A stretch of 64,000 nt of DNA from Cyanobacteria bacterium FACHB-63 (lineage in GTDB: Bacteria; Cyanobacteriota; Cyanobacteriia; Leptolyngbyales; Leptolyngbyaceae): the NCBI GenBank assembly GCA_014695255.1, contig JACJNX010000038.1, positions 91,713 through 155,712 on the forward strand, in the 5' to 3' direction. Under the pieces are notes generated by a model. The model saw nothing but the letters and a program-made list of their open reading frames with translations, ran no database searches and had not been told where the DNA came from. The position numbers were made by a program, and so were the translations under genes. Shown here piece after piece: positions 28,682 to 37,445 of the stretch; position 1 is the stretch's first letter, and each line of letters begins with the position of its first letter.

Positions 28682-29450
28682 TCGCGAGTGTCTCTTGTTC
28701 TGGCTTTGGCATCGCTTGAACAAAAAATAACTCTGTGGAACTCCAAAAGGGGTTAAGAAAGCCAAAGGGTAAAATGGATAGCTGAGACTGATAAATCCGA
28801 ATTGCTCTCTGCTTCTTTGAACTCACAGACCCGATGTTCAAGCGGTAGGCACCTGCTAAATCGCGCCATTTTAGCTGTAATAGGAACGATCGCCGCCAAA
28901 ACAGCCAGATTGGATATTGAAATAGCTGAATTCTAGAGGAGACAGTTGCAGTATACGCAAGCTGAAAGGCTGCCTCATGGTCACAATGCCCATCTTTAGC
29001 ATGGGGGGCATAGACTTCCTCAGCTTCATACTGCTCCAACAATTGCTGCAATTGAGTCAATAAATCCTGTCGATCGGATGCCGAAAGATTCTGTAGCTTG
29101 CCATCGGGATAGTTTAGAAAATGAATATCTGATCCGGGAACCCCTAAGAGATTCAAAGCCGCGATCGCTTCTTGGCGGCGTAGATTGACTTCATGCTCGT
29201 AATCGGAGAGCGATACACAAGTCCCGCCCCCATCCGTGAGAAAGACAACTGCAACCCGAACGCCTAGTTGACGCTTCAGTGTAATGAGTCCACCACAGCC
29301 CAAAGTTTCATCATCTTGATGCGGAGCAATGATCAGCGAAGGTCGATCGCTCACTATCATCACTCGACGACTATAATGCCTGAACCAGTACGACAGAATA
29401 TTAAACTGCAAGGTTTGAGCGAGACGAATCAATCCCTTAATCATCTGCAT
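28662..29450 (-). CDS. PIG-L/LmbE-family N-acetylglucosamine deacetylase
   Basis: 262 residues, ATG 29450. The zinc motif APHQDDETLGCGG, the segment VVFLTDGG, the helix RRQEAIAALNLLGV and the second metal motif HAKDGHCDHEAA identify the PIG-L (LmbE) deacetylase family. These enzymes remove acetyl groups from GlcNAc-containing conjugates. No membrane helix is obvious, though the N-terminal segment (IKGLIRLAQTLQFNILSYWF) is amphipathic. Together with the GT4 enzyme it suggests envelope glycan modification. Confidence 0.9.
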   Translation of the reverse strand: MQMIKGLIRLAQTLQFNILSYWFRHYSRRVMIVSDRPSLIIAPHQDDETLGCGGLITLKRQLGVRVAVVFLTDGGGTCVSLSDYEHEVNLRRQEAIAALNLLGVPGSDIHFLNYPDGKLQNLSASDRQDLLTQLQQLLEQYEAEEVYAPHAKDGHCDHEAAFQLAYTATVSSRIQLFQYPIWLFWRRSFLLQLKWRDLAGAYRLNIGSVSSKKQRAIRIYQSQLSILPFGFLNPFWSSTELFFVQAMPKPEQETLAINARKR

Positions 29451-29619
29451 CAGAATCAGTGCTGGTAAAGATTGACGGGAGCATTGTCGAGAGTTGCCCA
29501 GATCGATGCTCGATCGTCTAGATAATTCTAAAGCCTTGATTGTTGAGCTTATATCAACAGGATGAATTTAATGTTGCAGAGTGCTCGAAGCCTGATAAGC
29601 CTGGAAGCTTTCATCTGAG

Positions 29620-29660
29620 CTTAAGTTACTGTTTACGTTTTGCTCAAGTCATCTTAACTT
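29620..29660 (+). promoter_or_regulatory. Pho-box-like direct repeats upstream of the phosphatase
   Basis: Four related octamers with spacing of 10-12 bp: CTTAAGTT (29620), TTTACGTT (29632), CTCAAGTC (29643) and CTTAACTT (29653). They resemble the cyanobacterial Pho box and are oriented with the gene, about 260 bp upstream of ATG 29917. The rest of the 29451-29916 gap shows no gene. Confidence 0.55.
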
Positions 29661-29916
29661 TGGTATGAAATCCTTAGAGACAAGGTAATTCTACGTAGAA
29701 ACTTAGCGAATGTTAGTGCTTTGGCAATCTACCTCTAACCGAATTCTGTATTAGTGCTGAGTCTTCAGCTCAAACATTGCAGTTTTGTCACCACCCTAGC
29801 GATTAATTTAAGCAAGCGCTGAGAGTGCGAATCGTAGCGAAGAGTGACGATCGTGCTCTCGCTTTGCGCTGTCCACACATCCCCTTAGCATCAAGCTCAT
29901 TCATTAGGAATACACT

Positions 29917-32900
29917 ATGGCAGGCAATCACGTTATTTTCATTCATCCCGATGGGACGAGTCCAGCTCACTTTGCGCTGGCTCGATTTGCCGATCTGGGT
30001 CCCGATGGTCGGCTCAACTGGGATCAAATGGATCAAGCGCGTGTGTACCTGGGACACATGGCAGACCAGTTGATCGGAACCTCGAACGCTGGTGCGGTGA
30101 CTCACGCGACTGGTGTGAAAGTGTTTGCTGAGTCTTTTGGCTTAAATCGAGCAAACGCGATCGACCTCGATCCAAGTCCCACCGTTTCTCGCTATGAAGA
30201 TGCACCCTTAACTTCTCTGTCGGGCAAAGTCAATCAGACTATTGTTGAAGAAGCTGTCGCCGCAGGCAAGGCAACGGCATTGATTAACTCAGGGGCGATC
30301 GCAGAACCGGGTACCGGAGCCTTTGTTGCTAAAGTGGGTTACGCCGATGTCCCGCCAGGGTTAACAGGCTTTGACGTATTCCCCCGCGCCCAATTTGCCT
30401 TAATCACAGAACAAGTTGTTCGTTCTGGAGTCGATGTGATTCTGGGGGGTGGTTTGGTCAACTATCTACCCGTGGGCACTGAGCCTCCGGCGGGAGCGAG
30501 TGCCTATGTGCAATCTGCGGCTCAACTCGATGCTATCTCAACCAGCGCAAGTCAGCGTCCTCGCACTAACTTAATTGAACTTGCACGATCGCTGGGATAC
30601 ACGATCGTTTATACCGAAGCACAACTAAACGAGGTCGTTGCGAATCCTGCAATTACAAAAGTGCTGGGTATCTTTGCCGCAGAAGACACCTTCAACGACA
30701 ACATCCGCACCGCAACCGGAAACTTGACTGGCGTAGAAGAAAATCAAACTGCCACGAATACTCCTCCTTATGTGCCTTCTGCTCCTACAGTAGGCGAAAT
30801 GCTTGCAGCCGCTCAAACCATCATGGAGCGCAACCCTAAGTTTCAGAATGGGTCGCTGACGGTGCTGGAAGAAGAAGGAACTGACAACTTTGGCAATGTC
30901 AACAATGCTGCTGGAACGCTCGAAGCAGTACGTCGCGCTGATGCAGCTTTCGGTGTTGCCCTAGACTTTGTAAAAGCACACCCCAATACGCTCGTTGTGA
31001 GCGCTGCTGATAGTGATGCAGGAGGTCTGCAAATTGTTGATCCCCTGCAAGCTGGCAATGTTGGGACAGTGAATGCAAACCCAACAAATGTTACGACAGG
31101 TGCAGGTGCAGCCTTTCCAAACCCGCTAGATGGCGTGAGCGGGCGCGGCACCCAGACGTTTACTTCGGCTCCGGCGGCAAACGGCATGGTTTCTAATTTT
31201 GGTGTGGGCTGGGTTGGCACACCAGACTTTGCAGGATCGATCGTGACTAAAGCTCACGGTCTAAATGCCGATAAACTGCCTGCAACCGTAGATAATACCG
31301 ACATCTATCGGGTCATGTACGAAACGCTATTTCCGGGTATGGATTTGCCCGATCGACCTGTTGAACAGCCGATCGCGCCACCAAAGCCCACTCAATCCAC
31401 CGGAAACGTGATTTTCATTCACCCGGATGGACATAGCCCTTCGTTGTTCGGTGCGGCTCGATTTGTGTCAGAAGGCCCCGATGGTCGCCTCAACTGGGAT
31501 TTAATGACCAATAGCGGCGTTTATCTTGGACACTTGACCGATCAATTAACCGGAAGCTCAGATGGGAGTGGCGTGGTTCATGCGACGGGAGTTAAGGTCT
31601 TTGGAGATTCTTACGGACTGAATGCAGATGGGAGCCGTGTGACTTCTCTCTCCGGTAAGGTGGGCACGACCATCATGGAAGAAGCGCGGGATGCAGGAAA
31701 AGCGATCGCAATCATTAACTCTGGTCGCATCAGTGAACCCGGTTCTGGAGCTTTTCTCGCAGAAGTGGAGAATCGCGGCAACCATAGCGAAATCATTCGC
31801 CAACTGATTACAGAATCCGGTGCCCAGGTGATTATGGGTGGTGGTGAACGGTGGATGTTACCGACAGGTGAGGCGGGTGTCTTCGGGGGTGGTTTGAGTG
31901 CAACGGGTGCCCGCACCGATGGACGCAACTTGATTCAAGAGGCGCAATCCTTGGGATACCGCGTGATTTACAAGCAGGAAGACCTAGCAACGGTGCGATC
32001 GGGTGAAAAAATCCTGGGCGTGTTTGCTTGGGAAGACACCTACAACAGCAGCAACGAAGAAACTCTGGCGGCACAAGGGCGCAATCCCTATGGGCAACCG
32101 GGCAATCCCAATCCGATCGCAGTCGCGGATATGCTGAAAGCAACCCTAGCAGCGGTCTCGAACGACCCAGACGGGTTCTTTGTAGTACTCGAAGAAGAAG
32201 GAACCGATAATCTACCGAACGCGAACAATGCGATCGGTGCGATTGAAGCAACTCTCAGAGCAGATGCCGCGATCGGAGTGGCACAGGAATTTATTCGCAA
32301 TGTGAATCCTAATACCCTATTACTGACCGCAGCCGATAGTGAAGCAGGCGGTTTACAGGTCTGGCAACCGACTCCGTTTGCACCTGGATTCCCCTCAACT
32401 CCGATCACGACCCAGCCGACGGTTGGCGTGAATCCTACAAGCGTCGCGACTCAGAACGTCACCAATCCGTTAGATGGAACTACAGGTCGCTTGCAAAGTG
32501 GGGTTGCTGACGTACCTGACTCTTGGACTGCCTTCCAAGCCCTACCCGGTTTAGACGGTGCAGTGGGAAATTTTGGAGTCGGTTGGGTTGGAACTCCCGA
32601 TTTTCCGGGAAGCATCGTGGCGAAAGCTTACGGTATGAATTCGGAGTTGCTGCCTAGTACGCTCGACAACACCGAAATTTACCGTCTGATGTATCAAACC
32701 TTGTTTGGTACCAGACTGTCTGAACTGCTAGAGGGCAAGGGTGGACAAAAGGCTTTCACAATCCAGAAGGATGAAGGCGTTGCGGTTGTCCTTGACTTTG
32801 GCGGAATTGGACTCGGCACAAATCCGAGTGAAGCAACGATCGCGGAAGTCGATACACTCAAGTTTGAGGGTGCTGGACTGACTGCCCGGAATTTACTGTT

Positions 32901-33603
32901 AACTCAGAAAGGCAGTGATCTAGTAATTTCGTTTGATGGCATCGAGAACACCGGAGCCATTCTGCGAAACTTCCAACTCGATCAACTAGACAACCTCCAA
33001 CGCAAGACTGGTGCAACCGTGGATCTCGGTAACATTCTCTTTGAGGGTCAAACCCGGATTGAAGATAGTTTCGATGTCTTTGACGCTGACTGGCTCAACA
33101 CCCGGATCTTTAACCGCAACTCTGTCACTTTTCTCAATGACCTGGATAACGATGTCAAGGGCTTTAATAGCTCAGACGACGTGATCAATGCACTCGGCGG
33201 TGACGATCGCATCTTTGCCCTGAGCGGTGATGATTTAGTGCGCGGCGGAGCAGGCAATGACCATCTCAACGGTGGTGCAGGCAACGACATCTTAAGCGGT
33301 GGAGAGGGCAACGATCGGCTGATTGGCGAGTTGGGCGACGATATGCTAACGGGCGGCAGTGGACGCGATGTATTTGTGCTGGCACGAAAAGAGGGAAGCG
33401 ATACGATCTCTGACTTTAAGCTAGGTGAGGATTTGATTGCGCTATCCGGTGGGCTGACGTTTGGGCGGCTGTCGATCGTTCAGGGGATGGGAGCGAATGC
33501 AAACAATACTTTGATTCGTGCGGCAAGTAGCAATGAGCTACTCGCAACATTGACAAACATTCAGGCAAGCTCGATGACTAGCGCAAACTTCCTCATCGCT
33601 TAA
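29917..33603 (+). CDS. RTX protein with two tandem alkaline-phosphatase-like domains
   Basis: 1228 residues, ATG 29917. Domain 1 is about residues 1-480 and domain 2 about 495-930. Each begins NVIFIHPDG-like, carries an ATGVK helix preceded by a serine that aligns with the PhoA nucleophile, and has EEEGTDN, AADS(D/E)AGGLQ and VGTPDF motifs. Compared with PhoA, the acidic metal ligands (E, D) are kept, while ligand histidines appear replaced (Asn, Ser, Val). Residues 960-1228 repeat the linker and RTX module of the 5.5-kb exoenzyme (LGGDDRIFALSGDDLVRGG). With no signal peptide, type I secretion is expected. It is probably an extracellular phosphomonoesterase or diesterase of the Pho regulon. 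Confidence 0.85.
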   Translation: MAGNHVIFIHPDGTSPAHFALARFADLGPDGRLNWDQMDQARVYLGHMADQLIGTSNAGAVTHATGVKVFAESFGLNRANAIDLDPSPTVSRYEDAPLTSLSGKVNQTIVEEAVAAGKATALINSGAIAEPGTGAFVAKVGYADVPPGLTGFDVFPRAQFALITEQVVRSGVDVILGGGLVNYLPVGTEPPAGASAYVQSAAQLDAISTSASQRPRTNLIELARSLGYTIVYTEAQLNEVVANPAITKVLGIFAAEDTFNDNIRTATGNLTGVEENQTATNTPPYVPSAPTVGEMLAAAQTIMERNPKFQNGSLTVLEEEGTDNFGNVNNAAGTLEAVRRADAAFGVALDFVKAHPNTLVVSAADSDAGGLQIVDPLQAGNVGTVNANPTNVTTGAGAAFPNPLDGVSGRGTQTFTSAPAANGMVSNFGVGWVGTPDFAGSIVTKAHGLNADKLPATVDNTDIYRVMYETLFPGMDLPDRPVEQPIAPPKPTQSTGNVIFIHPDGHSPSLFGAARFVSEGPDGRLNWDLMTNSGVYLGHLTDQLTGSSDGSGVVHATGVKVFGDSYGLNADGSRVTSLSGKVGTTIMEEARDAGKAIAIINSGRISEPGSGAFLAEVENRGNHSEIIRQLITESGAQVIMGGGERWMLPTGEAGVFGGGLSATGARTDGRNLIQEAQSLGYRVIYKQEDLATVRSGEKILGVFAWEDTYNSSNEETLAAQGRNPYGQPGNPNPIAVADMLKATLAAVSNDPDGFFVVLEEEGTDNLPNANNAIGAIEATLRADAAIGVAQEFIRNVNPNTLLLTAADSEAGGLQVWQPTPFAPGFPSTPITTQPTVGVNPTSVATQNVTNPLDGTTGRLQSGVADVPDSWTAFQALPGLDGAVGNFGVGWVGTPDFPGSIVAKAYGMNSELLPSTLDNTEIYRLMYQTLFGTRLSELLEGKGGQKAFTIQKDEGVAVVLDFGGIGLGTNPSEATIAEVDTLKFEGAGLTARNLLLTQKGSDLVISFDGIENTGAILRNFQLDQLDNLQRKTGATVDLGNILFEGQTRIEDSFDVFDADWLNTRIFNRNSVTFLNDLDNDVKGFNSSDDVINALGGDDRIFALSGDDLVRGGAGNDHLNGGAGNDILSGGEGNDRLIGELGDDMLTGGSGRDVFVLARKEGSDTISDFKLGEDLIALSGGLTFGRLSIVQGMGANANNTLIRAASSNELLATLTNIQASSMTSANFLIA

Positions 33604-33662
33604 ATCAAGGCGATTCATTCTCTTGCAGCGATATAGAATCGTCGCGATAGCAATCCAGGTTA

Positions 33663-33706
33663 GATAGACCTGCTCGCCTGCAAAAGTGCGAGTGAGCAGG
33701 TCTATC
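33663..33706 (+). terminator. terminator after the phosphatase gene
   Basis: GATAGACCTGCTC at 33663-33675 pairs with GAGCAGGTCTATC at 33694-33706, with an inner CTCGC/GCGAG that can compete. It lies 60 bp after the phosphatase stop and argues that the next gene starts at 33764 rather than inside the hairpin. Confidence 0.65.
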
Positions 33707-33763
33707 GCTCTGGTTAATAACATTGTATCGTTGTTGCAAGAGTCAGTTTTTCGAGGTTCCCGA

Positions 33764-34597
33764 ATGACAAACAAATTAGGCTACTTCATGAGAAGTGTAA
33801 GCCCTGAAAACATCAAAGTATGGGTAGGCGGTTTGCTTGCAAGCTTACTATTTCTCGGTGGTTGTAGTAGAACACTAGATGCCAAAAGAATTGAAGAAAA
33901 CATCCTCTCAGGAATTACCAAGCAAGGTGCAAGTAGTCTGAAAACAGTAATCTGCCCAACTAATGTTTCACCTGCGGCAGGCAAAGAGTTTGAATGTATT
34001 GGGGTATTGGATTCGGGAAGCGGGGTTCCGATCGCAGTCACTCAACAAGATGATCAAGGAACGGTGACGTGGGATGTACCGAGTGTTCGAGGCTTATTGA
34101 ACATGACAGTGCTCCAGAGCGAATTTGAGCAGGCACTAAAGCAAGAAGTGAAGGCTAAAGTAGATTGTGGATTGAGTGTTTACAGGCTCGTTAAACCCGG
34201 TGAAACTTTTGAATGTCAGCTTGTCAAACGGGAGTCTAAGTCAGAGCGCGATTCTGCAGAAACAGATTTGCCAGAAAAGCAAGATCTATCTAAAACGGTT
34301 CAGGTTACCCCAGCGGCGATCGACAAGCCGAAAACAACTGTCCCTACTCAGGCAGACGATTCTAAACCCACAGAGATTATTCAAGTTACGATTCAGCCTT
34401 CTGGAGATGTGAATTGGCAGCGCGTTATTAAAGTTCCAGCAACAAACGTTGCCATAGCTACTCCAACGGAAAGAACAACAGCATCGACTTCAGATCCACA
34501 AGCGAATCAGTCAGATACACCAAAACCTAGTGCGCCTGTTGCGAAGTCGGCTGAAGATTTTTTGAATCAACCGGGAGCAACCGATGATTTTGAGTAG
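33764..34597 (+). CDS. lipoprotein with DUF4333-like repeats
   Basis: About 277 residues from ATG 33764 (MTNKLGYFMRS). A hydrophobic segment ends in a lipobox (LLFLGGCS), so it is a likely lipoprotein. Two DUF4333-like units follow, each with a helix and a Cys pair: IEENILSGITKQGAS with VICPTNV and FECIGVL, then FEQALKQEVKAKVDCG with FECQLV. The C-terminal 120 residues are low-complexity, rich in Pro, Thr and Ser. It sits between the phosphatase and exbB-exbD on the same strand. Role unknown. Confidence 0.7.
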   Translation: MTNKLGYFMRSVSPENIKVWVGGLLASLLFLGGCSRTLDAKRIEENILSGITKQGASSLKTVICPTNVSPAAGKEFECIGVLDSGSGVPIAVTQQDDQGTVTWDVPSVRGLLNMTVLQSEFEQALKQEVKAKVDCGLSVYRLVKPGETFECQLVKRESKSERDSAETDLPEKQDLSKTVQVTPAAIDKPKTTVPTQADDSKPTEIIQVTIQPSGDVNWQRVIKVPATNVAIATPTERTTASTSDPQANQSDTPKPSAPVAKSAEDFLNQPGATDDFE

Positions 34598-34793
34598 ATG
34601 TAATGTTGACTTGTAATGAAGACTGCCTAAACTGTAGTTCTTAATTGAAATTTCTATCTCCGATTACCTTGCCTTAACTATTTCTGAACTATATTTCCAG
34701 TATTCTCAATGATGGCGTATCCTGCGTTAGCGTTCTGGCGCATTCTTGATTCTGCACCAGCGATATCATTGTTCTGAGCGGTTCTGAAAGCTT

Positions 34794-35480
34794 ATGTCTA
34801 ATTTGTATGAGGTTTTAGCCAAGGGAGGCCCGTTGATGATTCCCTTAGCAGGTTTATCAGTGGCATCCTTTGCCTGTGCTTTCGATCGAATCGCATTTTG
34901 GTGGACAGTGTTAAGAACCGAAGATCAATTAGCTCACCAAATTTTAGACACGGCAAACTATAGCCTGACTGATGCGCGAATGATCGCAGAGAAAGCAAAC
35001 ACACAGCCGATCGCACGGTTTATGTTAGCGGCTCTTAAATTGAGACAACCGACTCCGGAAACCTTTCGACTTGCACTAGAAACCGCAGGCGATGATGAAT
35101 TTGCCCGAATGCGTCGAGGCGATAAGCTGCTCGAAACCGTAGTTGCGATCGCGCCGCTGCTTGGACTCTTAGGAACCGTCACGGGTCTGATGGCAACCTT
35201 TGCCAACTTGAACGTTGGAGGCGCAGCTCTCGGAGCCGAACAAACGACTAAAGCTGCTGCCGGGATTGCAGAAGCGCTTACCACTACCGCAGGCGGAATG
35301 GTCGTTGCGATTATTGCTCTAGCCATCCTACGAATGTCTGTCACTCTGCAATCTAAACAGATGGAATACTTCTCCAAAACTGGGGGAGAACTAGAACTCA
35401 TCTATCGCCAAGTTTGGTACGAACCTTTTACGAGTGAACTAGCGAAAGCAGAATCTTCTCAAGTATCAATTGGAGGCTAA
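34794..35480 (+). CDS. exbB: ExbB/TolQ/MotA-type proton channel
   Basis: 228 residues, ATG 34794. Three membrane helices are visible: an N-terminal helix GGPLMIPLAGLSVASFACAF, then the conserved ETVVAIAPLLGLLGTVTGLM and AGIAEALTTTAGGMVVAIIA. These two carry the family signature (P..GLLGTV.G; EAL.TT..G...AI). With ExbD it couples the proton gradient to an outer-membrane process through a TonB-like protein. The gene is 2 bp from exbD. Confidence 0.9.
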   Translation: MSNLYEVLAKGGPLMIPLAGLSVASFACAFDRIAFWWTVLRTEDQLAHQILDTANYSLTDARMIAEKANTQPIARFMLAALKLRQPTPETFRLALETAGDDEFARMRRGDKLLETVVAIAPLLGLLGTVTGLMATFANLNVGGAALGAEQTTKAAAGIAEALTTTAGGMVVAIIALAILRMSVTLQSKQMEYFSKTGGELELIYRQVWYEPFTSELAKAESSQVSIGG

Positions 35481-35482
35481 GG

Positions 35483-35884
35483 ATGAAATTTAAGCATCAA
35501 AATCAACAAACGCCAGAGATCAATCTCGTGCCGATGATGGACGTGATTATGACGATTCTGGTGTTTTTCATCCTGGTATCGATGACGCTAACTAGCTCGA
35601 AATCGGTCGATGCAACGCTTCCCAGTACCGATAAAGGCGTGAACAGCAAAACAACTTCCGATCCCCTGATTATTGGAATGACGCGGGGCGGACAAGTTGA
35701 AATTAATAATGCAACGGTTACGGAAACGCAAATCGCTCAACAAGTCGCGGCTTATTTCCAGCGCAATCCTCAAGGCGCGATCGTGCTGAAAGCGGATAAG
35801 TCATTGCCTTATGAAAAAGTTGTACAAACATTGGGTGTGTTGCGGGATGTGGGGGGCGATCGCATCTCGTTAGCTATCGAATAA
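35483..35884 (+). CDS. exbD: ExbD/TolR-family protein
   Basis: 133 residues, ATG 35483. A short cytoplasmic start (INLVPMMDVIMTILVFFIL) carries the conserved Asp of the single helix, followed by a periplasmic ExbD domain (LPSTDKG..., GAIVLKADKSLPYEKVVQ). It partners ExbB. A strong terminator follows directly. Confidence 0.9.
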   Translation: MKFKHQNQQTPEINLVPMMDVIMTILVFFILVSMTLTSSKSVDATLPSTDKGVNSKTTSDPLIIGMTRGGQVEINNATVTETQIAQQVAAYFQRNPQGAIVLKADKSLPYEKVVQTLGVLRDVGGDRISLAIE

Positions 35885-35894
35885 GGTGTCTGGT

Positions 35895-35927
35895 AAAAGA
35901 TCGGGACAACGCAGCCCCGATCTTTTT
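35895..35927. terminator. bidirectional terminator after exbD
   Basis: AAAAGATCGGG at 35895-35905 pairs with CCCGATCTTTT at 35916-35926 across a 10-nt loop, with T residues following. It separates exbD from the convergent TonB-like gene whose stop is at 35929. Confidence 0.8.
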
Positions 35928-35928
35928 C

Positions 35929-37020
35929 TTAGCTCTGGGTCGGGTCTTTGAGCCAGGTGACGACGATCGTACCGTTTTGATCCTTCGTGGGAACCAGATT
36001 CAGAAAAAATGTCGTACTGCCCTTTTTCAACTTATAGAGAGTGCCTCCGCCGTATTGCCCGTGTTGCGAAATCTCGAAGAATCCAGACAATCCAGCTGCC
36101 GACATCGACTGGTAAAAGTTTGCAGGCGTTTGACCTTGCGCTAATTTTGGTGCTGCATCAATTCCCGGTCGTAATTCTGGAATTGCCCCTTGCTGCAATT
36201 CGGCTTCACTCACCACGTTGTAAAACATTTGAGGCTGGGCGAAGTTCTCTGGAGTAGCATTATTCGCTGGATTATCAGAGCGATCGACTTCCACTAAGAG
36301 ATCCGCCAAGATTTGATAGTATTCTTCGGGCGGACTGACTGATTTCTTTAATGACGCAAGATCTGTAACTTTCTCCGGGGATAGCAGAATCACTGTGGTT
36401 GGTGCATCTGTGAACAAGCTCAAGAACAGCGTCTCACCATTCTTAGCGCGAACCGTGTAGACCTTCGTGTTCGCGTTATCTTCTGCTAATGTGACCGTGA
36501 ACCCTTTCGCTTTCGGTTGAGATTGATAAAAGGCGGCAACAGTCAGAAGATTCGCAGTTGCAACGCGGCAATTTTCGCCTAATCCTTTAGCAAAGCAATC
36601 GGGAGTTGAAGGTTGATAGTGCGGAAACTCTGCAAACGAAGTAGCCCCACCACTGACTGGATTTGCAACCTGTCCTTTTTGGGGAGGAGCTTCTGTCGAT
36701 CGTGCTTGTAAGGGTTGCGGCTGTGCGATAACAACCGGATTGGGATTGGGGCGATTAATTTTGGGCAAGCTAGGCTTATTTGGATTTGCAAGTCTAACTC
36801 TTGGTGTTGCCTGATTTTGTATCGTCGATTTTGTGGTCGGAAGTTGAGTGATTTTTACAGGAGCCTCCTTATTTTCAGGGGGCTTCTGTTTTTCTTGAGG
36901 AAACGGTGTAAACAGTAGAGCTGCGTGCAAGCCAAGGGCTGCAAACAGCATCGGTCGGATGAGGGCGCGTGCCGGAGCGGGGATCGCCAATTTAGCAGGC
37001 ATGGGAAGGGTTTTAGTCAT
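35929..37020 (-). CDS. TonB-like proline-rich periplasmic protein
   Basis: 363 residues, ATG 37020. The topology is that of TonB: a short basic cytoplasmic end, one membrane helix (RPMLFAALGLHAALLFTPF) and a Lys/Pro-rich spacer (QEKQKPPENKEAPVKITQLP, NRPNPNPVVIAQPQP). A globular domain of about 230 residues follows, with a Cys pair (DCFAKGLGENCR). I do not recognise the C-terminal domain as a canonical TonB fold. Convergent with exbBD, it is a candidate partner for that pair, but transcribed separately. Confidence 0.6.
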   Translation of the reverse strand: MTKTLPMPAKLAIPAPARALIRPMLFAALGLHAALLFTPFPQEKQKPPENKEAPVKITQLPTTKSTIQNQATPRVRLANPNKPSLPKINRPNPNPVVIAQPQPLQARSTEAPPQKGQVANPVSGGATSFAEFPHYQPSTPDCFAKGLGENCRVATANLLTVAAFYQSQPKAKGFTVTLAEDNANTKVYTVRAKNGETLFLSLFTDAPTTVILLSPEKVTDLASLKKSVSPPEEYYQILADLLVEVDRSDNPANNATPENFAQPQMFYNVVSEAELQQGAIPELRPGIDAAPKLAQGQTPANFYQSMSAAGLSGFFEISQHGQYGGGTLYKLKKGSTTFFLNLVPTKDQNGTIVVTWLKDPTQS

Positions 37021-37312
37021 GGGGATTCAGCGCGAAAGGCAACACCAGCCATCATTTGAGCAGTATTCAAATCTGTTGTCTAAATTACATTTATTTCATT
37101 CCAGGCAAATAGCCTAGATGGTTTAGCAGTCTTAGCGCTTCTATTGTTCCAGAATATAGCTTAGCGTTTCTAATTTCGATATTCCAGAAAAGTCTCGCTA
37201 TATCTTACATAGATCACTATACATCCATAGATAGATCTCTAGCTTCTGCTTTACTGTAAAAATTTAGCATAACGTTGAGGTTAATTGGATATTGTGCCTA
37301 GTGGTTTCAAAA

Positions 37313-37342
37313 GTTTAACCCAAGATTTAACGGAATTTAACC
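37313..37342 (+). promoter_or_regulatory. Pho box upstream of pstS
   Basis: GTTTAACC (37313), ATTTAACG (37325) and ATTTAACC (37335) are three octamers with 10-12-bp spacing. They match the cyanobacterial Pho-box pattern (CTTAACCT-like direct repeats) in the pstS direction, about 105-130 bp before ATG 37446. The rest of the 37021-37445 gap is AT-rich and holds no gene. Confidence 0.7.
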
Positions 37343-37445
37343 GACTGTTATTTTATCGTTTGTCTTTGCTTAACTGCTGAAGTTGTAGGGTTGTCATTGT
37401 TACCTAATTCGATGCACTTCAGTCTTTGCTTGAGGACAGGACACA

